From positions 131,414-195,413 of the forward strand of contig JADQBG010000001.1 in NCBI GenBank assembly GCA_016278725.1: 64,000 bases of DNA. Reading direction: 5' to 3'. Under the pieces are notes generated by a model that worked only from the letters and a program-made list of their open reading frames with translations, searched no databases and was not told where the DNA came from. A program made the translations under genes and the position numbers. This stretch comes from Actinomycetota bacterium. Its GTDB lineage: Bacteria; Actinomycetota; Thermoleophilia; RBG-16-64-13. This document shows positions 16,536 to 30,563 of the stretch, piece by piece (positions within the stretch are counted from its first letter, which is position 1; each line of letters begins with the position of its first letter).

Positions 16536-17174
16536 ATGAGTAAGCACGGGTTTCGAATAGCAGCGGTAGCATTCGCGCTCGTTGGGCTCGGGTTGCTGGC
16601 GGCGGTTGCCCAGGCTTTCGTGGGCCAGCCGGGATCTCCGGGATTCGCCCTGCCGGCCAAGGACGCGCAGATGCTGGCGGTCGTCGAGTCTTGCTTCCCG
16701 GGCGATCAGGAGCGGGACCAGAACCAAGCCAACGACCAAACTCGTGACAACCTCCAGAGCGGCGACCGCGACCGCGACCAAGATTGCGTACCTGGAGATT
16801 GCCTACCTGACTGCGATTTGGATCGTGACCGGCTCAGGCTGCAGGAGCGGGACCAGCAGCAGGATTTGAGTCGCGGCTCAGGTCCTGTGGTGGCGGCGCC
16901 GGTGCGTAGCCAAGAGCGGCAGCACGAGCAGGTCCAAGAGCGGACCCAAGAACGGGTCCAAGCGCAGACCTCCGCCCCCGACGCGGCCGCCGTGACCGCA
17001 CGCGAGCAACACCGGGTCGCGGAGCCGGTGAGCGCGCAGGCTGAGGAGCAAATTCAGGAGCAGAATCGCGTTACCACCGAGACCCAAGCCCAGGTGCGTG
17101 AACCGGTGCGTGAGCAAATCTGCACTGAGACCCAGGACCAGGTCGGCGAGCCGGAGGGGAAGGGTAAGCGCTAG
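16536..17174 (+). CDS. Secreted Gln/Arg/Glu/Asp-rich low-complexity protein
   Basis: A 212-residue protein; ATG 16536 follows GAGGAGGCC. Residues 1-28 look like a signal peptide (FRIAAVAFALVGLGLLAAVAQAF). The rest is a hydrophilic polyampholyte. One segment of about 50-110 is rich in Asp, Arg and Gln and carries four cysteines (Cys53 region, CVPGDCLPDC). A second segment of about 120-205 has repeats of the type Q-E-R-T-Q, EQVQERTQERVQAQ and TETQAQVREPV. No known domain was recognised. It could be an extended or coiled surface protein, or a hydrophilin-like stress protein; this is a guess from composition. It has its own promoter and terminator, so it is monocistronic. Confidence 0.75.
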   Translation: MSKHGFRIAAVAFALVGLGLLAAVAQAFVGQPGSPGFALPAKDAQMLAVVESCFPGDQERDQNQANDQTRDNLQSGDRDRDQDCVPGDCLPDCDLDRDRLRLQERDQQQDLSRGSGPVVAAPVRSQERQHEQVQERTQERVQAQTSAPDAAAVTAREQHRVAEPVSAQAEEQIQEQNRVTTETQAQVREPVREQICTETQDQVGEPEGKGKR

Positions 17175-17247
17175 ACCCAACGGCGAGTCCAAGACGCCGC
17201 CCTCCCCGGAGCAACGGCGCCCTGTTTGACTCGATACCCTCTCCCTC

Positions 17248-17274
17248 GGGGCCCACGTTCCCCGCGTGGGCCCC
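17248..17274 (+). terminator. Hairpin terminator after the Gln/Arg-rich protein gene
   Basis: GGGGCCCACG (17248-17257) pairs with CGTGGGCCCC (17265-17274) over a 7-nt loop; TCTCTGTC follows. The stem is perfect, the T-run poor. Confidence 0.6.
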
Positions 17275-17347
17275 TCTCTGTCCGTCACAATTGGCTATGC
17301 CGGACTTTGCCTCGGCCCCGATGGTTCCCGTGCCCGCCCTGCTCCGG

Positions 17348-17353
17348 TATGAT
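17348..17353 (+). promoter_or_regulatory. Candidate -10 box of carB1
   Basis: TATGAT lies 57 nt before the first ATG and about 10 nt before the pyrimidine-leader element, so the transcript would begin at the element. The second carB has TATCAT at the same distance from its element. No good -35 box is visible at either. Confidence 0.45.
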
Positions 17354-17362
17354 CGCTCCCGA

Positions 17363-17399
17363 CCTTTAATCGTGCCCTGTGAGGCCGAAAGGCAAGGAG
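17363..17399 (+). promoter_or_regulatory. PyrR-binding-loop-like RNA leader of carB1
   Basis: The RNA reads CUUUAAUCG, then GCCCUGUGAGGCC, GAAA, GGC and AAGGAG. CCU pairs with AGG, enclosing a purine-rich bulge (GUGA) and an upper GCC-GAAA-GGC hairpin. This is the layout of PyrR binding loops in pyrimidine operons, including the preceding UUUAA and the AGGC on the 5' side of the upper stem. The 3' arm contains the Shine-Dalgarno AAGGAG, so PyrR-UMP binding would block translation. The same element (two differences in 36 nt) precedes the second carB. Confidence 0.65.
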
Positions 17400-17404
17400 C
17401 TCAG

Positions 17405-17479
17405 ATGAACCAGAATGGTGTCCACCACCCGCCCTCGTGCGTGGATCGTCGGCTGTTCCGGCAGCGAGGCGATCGCTGA
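17405..17479 (+). CDS. Possible 24-codon leader ORF before carB1
   Basis: ATG 17405 is the only start with proper spacing (5 nt) to the AAGGAG of the pyrimidine leader. It opens a 24-codon frame beginning MNQNGVHHPPSC that ends in TGA one base before the carB ATG at 17481 (TGATATG). Translation of carB1 could therefore be coupled to this frame. The alternative is that carB1 itself starts at ATG 17415 with 22 extra residues. No homologue is known to me. Confidence 0.4.
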   Translation: MNQNGVHHPPSCVDRRLFRQRGDR

Positions 17480-17480
17480 T

Positions 17481-20719
<3,239 letters not shown>

Positions 20720-20723
<4 letters not shown>

Positions 20724-21904
20724 AGCTGGGAGAGGTTGAACAGGATCTGAGCGATCTCCCCGCGGGGCATCCGACCCCACGGATCCAGCTGGGCCAACGG
20801 GAGCCCCTGCAGCAGTCCGTTGTAAGCCGCGATCCGGACGTTGCCGCTATGGATGGGGCTAAACTCGCCCCACGGGCCGTTGAAGGCAACGGAGGGGGGT
20901 GCCAGTCGTCCCGGCTCCACCCAGGAGACCGCGCGAACGACCATGCTTATGGCCTGGGCGCGGCTCACCGGCTCCAGCGGGGCGAATAGCCCGTTGGGGT
21001 TACCTTCGACGATCCCTCGGCTCCATGCGAAGCCGATGTAATTGTCGGGATAAAGCGAGGCAGGGCCGCTGCTGTCCACGTCGGGGAATACGCAGCGATC
21101 CGCTTCCGAAGGGGTGTAACCGAGCGCGTTGACGGCCAGCTTCGTGAATTGCTGCCTGAGCAGAGGATCGTTCAGTCCGAAAGAGCCGTCTGTGTAGCCG
21201 TCGACCACGTTTCTTTCCGCCAACTGCGCGACCGCAGGAGCGTAGGGGTGTGTCGCGGGCACGTCGGTGAAGCTCGGATTCGCGGCATCGTCCGGGGTGG
21301 CAGGCGGCTGCCCGTCGGAGCCGTCGGGCGCGGTGCCAAATTCTGTCGTCCAGTACCAGACACCCGTACTCGGATCCAGCGCGCGGGCGATGCCGATGAC
21401 CCTCCACACGGTACGGTTGCTGCCCTCGCCCGGGTCCAGCATGTTGCTGTTATGGGTGGGCGAACCTTTCCACGCGCTCAGAGCGCTTGCCGCCTCGGCC
21501 ATCCCGGCACCGAGGTTCTCGCCGGTGGTGTGGGCGGCGTCGTAACCATCGAGGCGCATCCGGTCCCAGGAGTGGGAACCCACCGGGTAGTAGTCGGACT
21601 GTTCGGAGACGTGAGAGAAGAAACCATACTTCGCCATGTCGCTGCTGTGCCGCTCGGCCGTGAGGCTGAGTTGACCGGAGAGGGCCAGCGGGGCACGCCC
21701 TTGTTCTGCCCGATACTGGTTGATGAGCTCCAGGAAGGCCAGCTCCTGCGAGTCGTAGCCGACCGCCGCGTGGGCCGGGACGGGCGGCACCGAGCCCAGT
21801 AAGACGGCAAGAAGGAGGAGTCCGAGAAAGGGACCAAGCCATCGGAGGTTGCGGCCGACCCGAAGGCTCGTGAGTGTGGCTCGGTGGCTCTTGGTTGCCC
21901 GCAT
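20720..21904 (-). CDS. Secreted CAP (SCP/PR1) domain protein with SLH repeats
   Basis: A 394-residue exported protein. ATG 21904 follows GAGGGGTGGG; TTG 21925 is an upstream option. Signal peptide at about residues 20-46 (FLGLLLLAVLLGSVPPVPAHA). A CAP domain spans about 50-190, with LNQYR-like LINQYRAEQGRAPL, His86, HTTGENLGAG and NMLDPG. Three S-layer homology motifs follow at about 211-394 (FTDVPATHPYAPAVAQLAERNVVDGYTDGSFG and two more). SLH motifs anchor proteins to cell-wall polymers. The CAP domain function is unknown in bacteria. The stop overlaps the carB1 stop. It may belong with the sortase cluster on the same strand. Confidence 0.9.
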
Positions 21905-22098
21905 GCGCGAAATCCCACCCCTCAACTGTGCCTCTCCCTTTCTCTAGCTCCGCTAGTTGCATCGGCGCGAAAGGAGATTTCTTTAGATGAGAGTGAGGCG
22001 GAAGTACGGACGGAAAGCCCGGCCGGAGGGCCCGGGAGGAGGGACGGTAGGCAGGTACGGACGGGCGGGGAAGTCCGACCCCACCAGACAGGGGAGAC

Positions 22099-22872
22099 CT
22101 AGGTTTCTACTCGGAGAAAAGTACCGTAGACGATGATGTTGTCACGGTAGTGCCTGGTGGAGTAGTCGAATTCTCCACCGCAGGTAATCAGTCGCACCAC
22201 GCGTTCGGTGGTGTCGTTCCAGATCTTGTCCGCGGGAAGTTCTGACTTGGGAAGTTGTTCCCGCTCCTGAACGGCATACACGACGGTCACCCCATTCTGG
22301 CCCACCAAGCGTATCTCATCCCCCGGAGCGAGATCGCGGAGCCGGTAAAAAACGTCTGGTCCCCTCCGGGAATCGACGTGGCCTGCGAGCACGGCGGGCC
22401 CCGGCTGACCGGGCATGGGACCGGGTTCATACCAGCCGACCAGACCGAAGTCCGGAACTTCCATGGCGCCGTCTGGTAACAGGCCCACCGGTACGACCTC
22501 TTCATCGACCCCTATCGCGGGGATCCCGATCCGGACGGGGGGAGAGGCTGGAACGGAGAGTGCCGTAGAAGTAGATGAAGGCTCCGCCGTCCGCGGCGGT
22601 ACATCAGCCCAGCGAGGCGACTGATTGTCCGGATTGGTCGCGCTCCATCCGGGAACGGAAGAGGGCCGAGCCTGCAGCGGGGCGGCATCCACGCGGAGGA
22701 CTTCTTCGGCTGATTGCTGAGTGTCGACCACCTCAGGACGGTCGTTTGCCGGCCAAAAAAGGGCGACACCGACGAGCGCAAGGGAAACTACCAGAAAGAG
22801 CGCCGCGGCTCCTAGAGGGCCGCGGCGCTTGCTTGCTGCCGGCTTCGTAGTGCGATTCTCAGGCGAAAGCAT
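22099..22872 (-). CDS. Sortase (class F-like)
   Basis: About 257 residues; ATG 22872 follows CGGAGG. An N-terminal TM helix lies at residues 20-42, followed by a Ser/Pro/Thr linker and the sortase barrel from about 110. Catalytic residues are visible: AGHVDSRRGPDVFYRL (His), LITCGGEFD (Cys) and HYRDNIIVYG (Arg). GHVDS with GPAVF-like sequence is characteristic of actinobacterial class F sortases. These transpeptidases join secreted proteins to cell-wall peptides on the outer face of the membrane. It lies 25 nt downstream of a Thr-rich anchored protein, its probable substrate. Confidence 0.88.
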   Translation of the reverse strand: MLSPENRTTKPAASKRRGPLGAAALFLVVSLALVGVALFWPANDRPEVVDTQQSAEEVLRVDAAPLQARPSSVPGWSATNPDNQSPRWADVPPRTAEPSSTSTALSVPASPPVRIGIPAIGVDEEVVPVGLLPDGAMEVPDFGLVGWYEPGPMPGQPGPAVLAGHVDSRRGPDVFYRLRDLAPGDEIRLVGQNGVTVVYAVQEREQLPKSELPADKIWNDTTERVVRLITCGGEFDYSTRHYRDNIIVYGTFLRVET

Positions 22873-22897
22873 CAAGCCTCCGTGTCAGGACTCCCAG

Positions 22898-23767
22898 CTA
22901 ATCGCGTCGCCTCTTGACTGCCTGAAGTCCCGAAGGGCTCCAAATCAGCAGAGCCAAGATGGCGAACAGCCCTGCGACTACGAGAAGGAACTGCCGCCAT
23001 TCGGCGAGTCCGTCCTCACCTGCGACGGCAAGTCCGCCGCCCCCGGCGTCCACGCGGGTCGGGTATTGGACGCTACTGCGTAGGGTGGTCGTCACGGCTG
23101 CCGCAGCCTGGGTAGTCGAGGTCGTAGGCGCCACGGTGGTCGTGGTCGTTGGAGCCACGGTGGTCGACGTGCCGGCTGATTGCTCCAGCGTTGTCGAGGT
23201 CGTCGGCGCTTCGGTGCTCGTGGTCTCGGCCAGGACGCTGGTCGTCGTGGTCGGCGCTTCCGTGGTTGTGGTCGGCGCCGCTGTCGTCGTAGTTTCATCG
23301 ACGCTCGTCGTGGTGGTCGTGGGCGCGACAGTTGTGGTGGTAGGGGCGGCAGTAGTGGTAGTCGTGTCACACGTGACATGGCTGATCACTAGGTTGTTGA
23401 AGTCGCCCTCTCCGGTGTACGAAACGTCAGCGTACGCCGATTCCACGCTTCCCACGCCGTCAACGTAGAAATGGACCGCTCCGCTCAGTTGACTGGCTGT
23501 TGCCGATGTTGGTCCGGATTCGCTAAAGGTGACGTAAAGCGTTGCGGCGGTCACCGTGGTGTTATTCGAGGAGTAGGACAGAATCCAGTGCCACTCCCCA
23601 CCCAACTCGCACGTTACGTTTTCACCTTGCCCAGTCCACGTAACTGATGTTTGTGTCGTCGCTTGCGAAACGGCGTCACTGGGGGAGAGGGCCAGACCCA
23701 CTATAAGCAACCCCAACAGCAACGCGCCTCCAAGTCGCAGGGCGACACGTAGTCCTGTTCCTTCCAT
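22898..23767 (-). CDS. Secreted Thr-rich surface protein with C-terminal anchor, likely sortase substrate
   Basis: A 289-residue protein; ATG 23767 follows GAAAGGATC. Signal peptide at residues 8-33. A folded domain at about 36-133 has two cysteines and Tyr/Thr strands. A Thr/Pro/Ala stalk at 134-225 is built from APTTTT, VAPTTTT and TEAPTT repeats. Then YPTRVDAGGGGLA at 235-247, a TM helix at about 259-276 and a terminal KRRRD. This is the order of a wall-sorting signal, but there is no LPxTG; the Gly-rich VDAGGGG would have to serve. The operon with a sortase supports the assignment. Unrelated to known enzymes as far as I can see. Confidence 0.75.
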   Translation of the reverse strand: MEGTGLRVALRLGGALLLGLLIVGLALSPSDAVSQATTQTSVTWTGQGENVTCELGGEWHWILSYSSNNTTVTAATLYVTFSESGPTSATASQLSGAVHFYVDGVGSVESAYADVSYTGEGDFNNLVISHVTCDTTTTTAAPTTTTVAPTTTTTSVDETTTTAAPTTTTEAPTTTTSVLAETTSTEAPTTSTTLEQSAGTSTTVAPTTTTTVAPTTSTTQAAAAVTTTLRSSVQYPTRVDAGGGGLAVAGEDGLAEWRQFLLVVAGLFAILALLIWSPSGLQAVKRRRD

Positions 23768-24005
23768 TCGTGATCCTTTCTATCCCTGCGCCCCGGACTC
23801 CCGCTCAGCCCTTTGGCTGGACTTTCTGGTGCGTCAGTATCGGAAGATGTTCCCGCTCCGGAGCGATCTAATTCCACTCTAATCGAAATTTGTTCGCAAA
23901 GCACGTAACTTCTTAGCCAATTGAGCGTTGGATCTTAATTACCCCTGTTAACGCGCGGTTAAGCCGGGTCCACGGCTTAAGCTTCCGGCCGCCGGTTCCC
24001 TCCTG

Positions 24006-24011
24006 TATCAT
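24006..24011 (+). promoter_or_regulatory. Candidate -10 box of the carB2-pyrK-pyrD operon
   Basis: TATCAT lies 9 nt before the pyrimidine leader element. The spacing to the element is the same as that of TATGAT upstream of carB1. The 23768-24005 interval otherwise holds AT-rich DNA between the divergent surface-protein gene and this operon. Confidence 0.45.
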
Positions 24012-24020
24012 CGCCGAGCC

Positions 24021-24056
24021 CTTTAATCGCGCCCTGAGAGGCCGAAAGGCAAGGAG
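24021..24056 (+). promoter_or_regulatory. PyrR-binding-loop-like RNA leader of carB2-pyrK-pyrD
   Basis: This is the same element as at 17363-17399 with only two substitutions (U to C in the 5' part, U to A in the bulge). Its bulge reads GAGA, matching the AGAGAGGC core of classical PyrR loops even better. AAGGAG at 24051-24056 is both the 3' arm and the ribosome binding site, 9 nt before ATG 24066. Translational repression by PyrR, as described for mycobacteria, would fit (inference). No pyrR gene is in the window. Confidence 0.7.
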
Positions 24057-24065
24057 TTTCCACAG

Positions 24066-27379
<3,314 letters not shown>

Positions 27380-27383
<4 letters not shown>

Positions 27384-28330
27384 CCTTTCGCTGGCTGACC
27401 CCCGCCGACGGCGTCGAGGACCACCGCCCTTCGGCGCGGCTGCAGGGCAAGGTCAGCCACAGCGAACGGATCGGCTCGATGTACCTCCTTCGCCTGCGGA
27501 TTCCCGGTTGGCAGACGGCGGGGGCCGGGCAGTTCGCCATGTTGCAGGCGGGAGGCTCTTCTTGCTTTCTGCCTCGGGCCTTCAGCATCCACGAGGAAGT
27601 GCCGCCGGCCCCGGGGGATCCGGAGCGGGCCTACGAGGTGGGTTTCCTGCTGGCCCCGGTTGGGCCGGGAACCGAGGAGCTCAGCGAACTGCAGGTCGGC
27701 GACGCCGCCGGGGTGCTCGGCCCACTGGGGACGGGCTTCGATCTCGGACTGCTCTCCGGCGCAGGCCGGGTCGTGGTGGTAGCGGGAGGGGTGGGGGCTG
27801 CGCCCTTTCCATTGTTGCTCGAGCGTCTGGCGGCGGCTTCACCGCGGCCCCGGGAGATTCTGGTGCTGTTGGGTTTTCGCGATGCCGTGCAGGCGGAGGC
27901 GGTTCACGTGTTCTCAGAACCGGTGAGCCGCCTGCGGCGCTTGGGAGTTCCCACCCACGTCGAGTTGATCTCCGAGGCGGGGGACACCGGCAGGACCGGT
28001 CTGGTCACGGAACTTCTCCGCGAGGAGCTTCGGGCGGAAGATCGCCTGGTGGTATGCGGCGCCCATGCGATGTGCGAGGCGGTTTGGGACGTCTGCCTGG
28101 ATTTCCTCGAGCAGTCCGCACCGGTGGCCGAGGAAGCCGGCAACGAGGTCCCCGCATGGTTCAGTCTCGAAGCCGGTATGGCCTGCGGAACCGGTTCCTG
28201 CCAGGGTTGCGTCATCGAGATCGCGGACGGCTCTTTGGCAAAGGTCTGCCGGCGAGGGCCCGTCTTTTCGGGAGCGGAGGCGTTCGGTCATCGCCGTCAC
28301 CCTTGCGCTCTACCTGAGAAGGAGGGTTGA
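27380..28330 (+). CDS. pyrK: Dihydroorotate dehydrogenase electron transfer subunit PyrK
   Basis: A 316-residue flavoprotein. ATG 27380 overlaps the carB2 stop. It has the FAD-binding barrel with PRAFSIHE (equivalent to RPFSI), an NAD-binding part starting [20 protein letters not shown], and a C-terminal 2Fe-2S site with [13 protein letters not shown] and a later Cys in KVCRRGPVF. PyrK passes electrons from PyrD to NAD+. About 30-40 residues longer than many PyrK proteins at its N-terminus ([20 protein letters not shown]). Confidence 0.93.
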
Positions 28331-29328
28331 TGACTCCTTCCCTGGACGTCGACCTCACCGTTCGCTTGGGTCCGCTGGTGCTCGCCCACCCGCTGATCAA
28401 CGCCTCGGGCACGCTCGATCTCTTCGAGACCGCCGACAGCCTGGGGGCGGGCAGGGGGGAGCAGCTGCTCCAAGACCCGCCGGTGGCGGCCTACGTGCCC
28501 AAGACCGTCACCCTCGATCCGCGCCGAGGCAATCCGCCGCCCCGCGTGGTGGAAACCCCGGCCGGCATGCTGAACTCCATCGGTCTGCCCAACGCGGGGC
28601 TCGAGGCTTTCGTCGAGCGGGATCTCGACCGCATCTTGGCCCTGCCGCGGCCGGTCATCTTCAACCTGGGGGGGTTTGCCCCCGAGGAGTTCGCGCTGGG
28701 CACGGAGCGTTTGCGTCTGGCCCTAGAGCAACGGTTGGGCTCGCCTCGAGCGGTGTGGGAGAAGGCCGGTCTGGAGCTCAACGTCTCCTGCCCCAACGTG
28801 CATTCAGGCTGCATGCAGATCGGGGCCAGCGCCGACGAGACCGAGGCCACCGTGCGCGGCGTGGCCGCGGTGTGGGAGGGGCTGCTGGCGGTCAAGCTAA
28901 CCCCGAACGTGACCGATGCGGTCCCTGTAGCTCAGGCTGCGGTCGAGGCCGGAGCCACCGCCATCTCTCTGGTCAACACCTTCAAGGGGCTGGTGCTCGA
29001 CCGGCTGACCTTGAGTCCCTACTTGGGGGGAATCACGGGAGGCCTCTCCGGGCCTGCCATCAAACCGCTCGCCCTCCGGTTTTGCTGGGAAGTGGCGGCC
29101 GCGGTCGACGTGCCGATCATCGGCATGGGCGGAGTCGCTTCGGTCGAGGACGTCGTCGATTATCTGGCCGTGGGAGCGAGCGCGGTGGCCGTGGGCGCCT
29201 CGGCCTTTCGCGATCCCTGGCTGTACGCCCGGCTTGCGCGGGAACTGGAGAGTGAACTCGCTCACCGGGGATCGACTCTCGCCGACCTCACCGGTTGCGC
29301 CCACCGGGGCGGCGTCGTGGGTCTCTAG
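28330..29328 (+). CDS. pyrD: Dihydroorotate dehydrogenase, class 1B catalytic subunit
   Basis: A 332-residue protein. ATG 28330 overlaps the pyrK TGA. It oxidises dihydroorotate to orotate using FMN. It has LAHPLINASGTL, PAGMLNSIGLPNAG, NVSCPNVHSG with the class 1 active-site Cys, VKLTPNVTD, INTFKG-like LVNTFKGLVLD, and GMGGVASVEDVVDYLAVGASAVAVG for phosphate binding. Association with pyrK makes it the NAD-linked 1B type. Relatives usually read SCPNVKGG; here the Lys is replaced by His-Ser. The stop shares CTAG with the convergent lipoprotein gene, so the operon ends here and pyrF is absent. Confidence 0.94.
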   Translation: MTPSLDVDLTVRLGPLVLAHPLINASGTLDLFETADSLGAGRGEQLLQDPPVAAYVPKTVTLDPRRGNPPPRVVETPAGMLNSIGLPNAGLEAFVERDLDRILALPRPVIFNLGGFAPEEFALGTERLRLALEQRLGSPRAVWEKAGLELNVSCPNVHSGCMQIGASADETEATVRGVAAVWEGLLAVKLTPNVTDAVPVAQAAVEAGATAISLVNTFKGLVLDRLTLSPYLGGITGGLSGPAIKPLALRFCWEVAAAVDVPIIGMGGVASVEDVVDYLAVGASAVAVGASAFRDPWLYARLARELESELAHRGSTLADLTGCAHRGGVVGL

Positions 29329-30110
29329 CCGGTCCCGCCGCCGCCGAGCAGCTCTCGGATGCCGCGGACGTCCTCGGGGACCTCGGGTAGTTCCACCGAA
29401 CCGCCCGCTTCTTCCAGGCGGGAGAAGCGGTAGGAGAAGTCCTCCCCGTGAATCGGCCGGAACTCGGCGCCCAGGGGAGCTCCGGTTTCCTTGTCGACGT
29501 CGAGGGTCATCTTGATGTCCCCGGGGTAAAGCGGGTTCTCGACCACGGCGTCCATGATTACCCGGTCAAGCCCCTCCGCGGCGACGTCGCGAGCATTGAT
29601 GTCGCCGGTCAGCCGCCAGGCGTCCTCGAACTCGGCGCTTTCTGCGACGGCGATGCCCTCCGGCTCCACGCCTTCGATCAGGCGCAGGGGGTTCACCAGG
29701 CGCACGGCAGCCAAGAGAGTGGCGACACCCTCCTTGGTCTCCTGATTGAATTTGTCCGCAGTCCAGATTTCGTTGATGTCCCCGGGATGCAGTTCGTACC
29801 AGGGCTCACCCTCCGCGAGGGCGATGAAGTAGGTGTCTCCATCGACGATGACCGGACCGAAGGCGGCGGACCCGGGAGAGTCTCCCTGCCGATGCCGCGC
29901 GGGAGATCCACCTTGGGCGAAGGTCCAGACATGCTCCTCGCCTTCGGCTATGGTGGGCGCGTCGCTAATCCAGGTGGCGGCGTGGGCGAGGGCGTCCTGA
30001 GCCGACGGCTTGCTGTCCGCGCACCCCACGCCCAGGAAACTCGAGGCGAGCGCAAAGGCGAGCGCGGCCGTCGAAGCCAGCAGCCAAGTCTGCTTGAGTC
30101 GGCCTTTCAT
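29325..30110 (-). CDS. LppX/LprAFG-like secreted lipoprotein
   Basis: A 261-residue protein; ATG 30110 follows GAGGTTAC. Signal sequence ends in lipobox LGVGC with Cys30 as the lipidation site. The body reads as alternating strands (TYFIALAEGEPWYELHP, RLTGDINARDVAAEGLDRVIMDAVVENPLYPGDIKMTLDVDKETGAPLGAEF). The last segment is like the LppX/LprG fold, which binds lipids in mycobacteria. The match is by pattern and moderate. It is convergent with pyrD and divergent from mihF. Confidence 0.7.
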   Translation of the reverse strand: MKGRLKQTWLLASTAALAFALASSFLGVGCADSKPSAQDALAHAATWISDAPTIAEGEEHVWTFAQGGSPARHRQGDSPGSAAFGPVIVDGDTYFIALAEGEPWYELHPGDINEIWTADKFNQETKEGVATLLAAVRLVNPLRLIEGVEPEGIAVAESAEFEDAWRLTGDINARDVAAEGLDRVIMDAVVENPLYPGDIKMTLDVDKETGAPLGAEFRPIHGEDFSYRFSRLEEAGGSVELPEVPEDVRGIRELLGGGGTG

Positions 30111-30172
30111 GTAACCTCCTCGGAAGTACGTTCGCGAAACCCGGTAGCCCCCGCCCTAATCGCAAGAGCAGT

Positions 30173-30199
30173 TGCGCAGGATACGCCTGTAAGTATAAT
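30173..30199 (+). promoter_or_regulatory. Promoter of mihF, placed for a leaderless mRNA
   Basis: Perfect TATAAT at 30194-30199, with TTGCGC at 30173-30178 (15-nt spacer). The GTG start at 30206 is 7 nt after the -10 box, at the expected transcription start, and no Shine-Dalgarno is present. Confidence 0.6.
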
Positions 30200-30205
30200 G
30201 GGCGC

Positions 30206-30553
30206 GTGGTAGACCACACGGTGACAGCACAACCTCAAGCGCAGACTCCAGAGCGAAGCCATCAGCAGCGCATGGAAGCGCTCGAGCGCGCCAACGGTAT
30301 CCGCTCGGAACGTGCCCGCCTCAAGCAACAACTCAAGTTGGGCGACGTCCACATCATCGACGTCCTCTCCGACCCGCCGGAATACGTCCACACCGCCAAG
30401 GTCTTCGACCTCATCATGGCCGTTCCCAAGTTCGGCAGGGTCAAGACCTCCAAGGTCCTGGAGAAATGCCGGGTGAGTTCTTCGAAGACCATCATCGGTC
30501 TGACTCCGCGCCAGCGGCGCGAGCTGATCGAGTTCCTCGAGTCTTCCTCGTAA
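30206..30553 (+). CDS. mihF: Actinobacterial integration host factor (mIHF)
   Basis: A 115-residue nucleoid-associated protein. It has a basic helical N-terminus, then LKLGDVHIIDVLSDPPEYVHTAKVFDLIMAVPKFGRVKTSKVLEKCRVSSSKTIIGLTPRQRRELIEFL, the conserved mIHF core with an H2TH-like DNA-binding motif. It bends DNA and is essential in mycobacteria and streptomycetes. GTG 30206 coincides with the predicted transcription start; an internal ATG in frame (MEALERANG) would give a shorter form that keeps the core. It stands in its usual place before gmk. Presence of mIHF is a strong sign of an actinobacterial host. Confidence 0.95.
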   Translation: MVDHTVTAQPQAQTPERSHQQRMEALERANGIRSERARLKQQLKLGDVHIIDVLSDPPEYVHTAKVFDLIMAVPKFGRVKTSKVLEKCRVSSSKTIIGLTPRQRRELIEFLESSS

Positions 30554-30563
30554 TTTCAGGGCC

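Noticed and set aside
23078-23365. Repeat array suggestive of CRISPR or satellite DNA
   Set aside because: Repeat units are short, irregular and in frame; they encode the Thr/Pro stalk of the surface protein.
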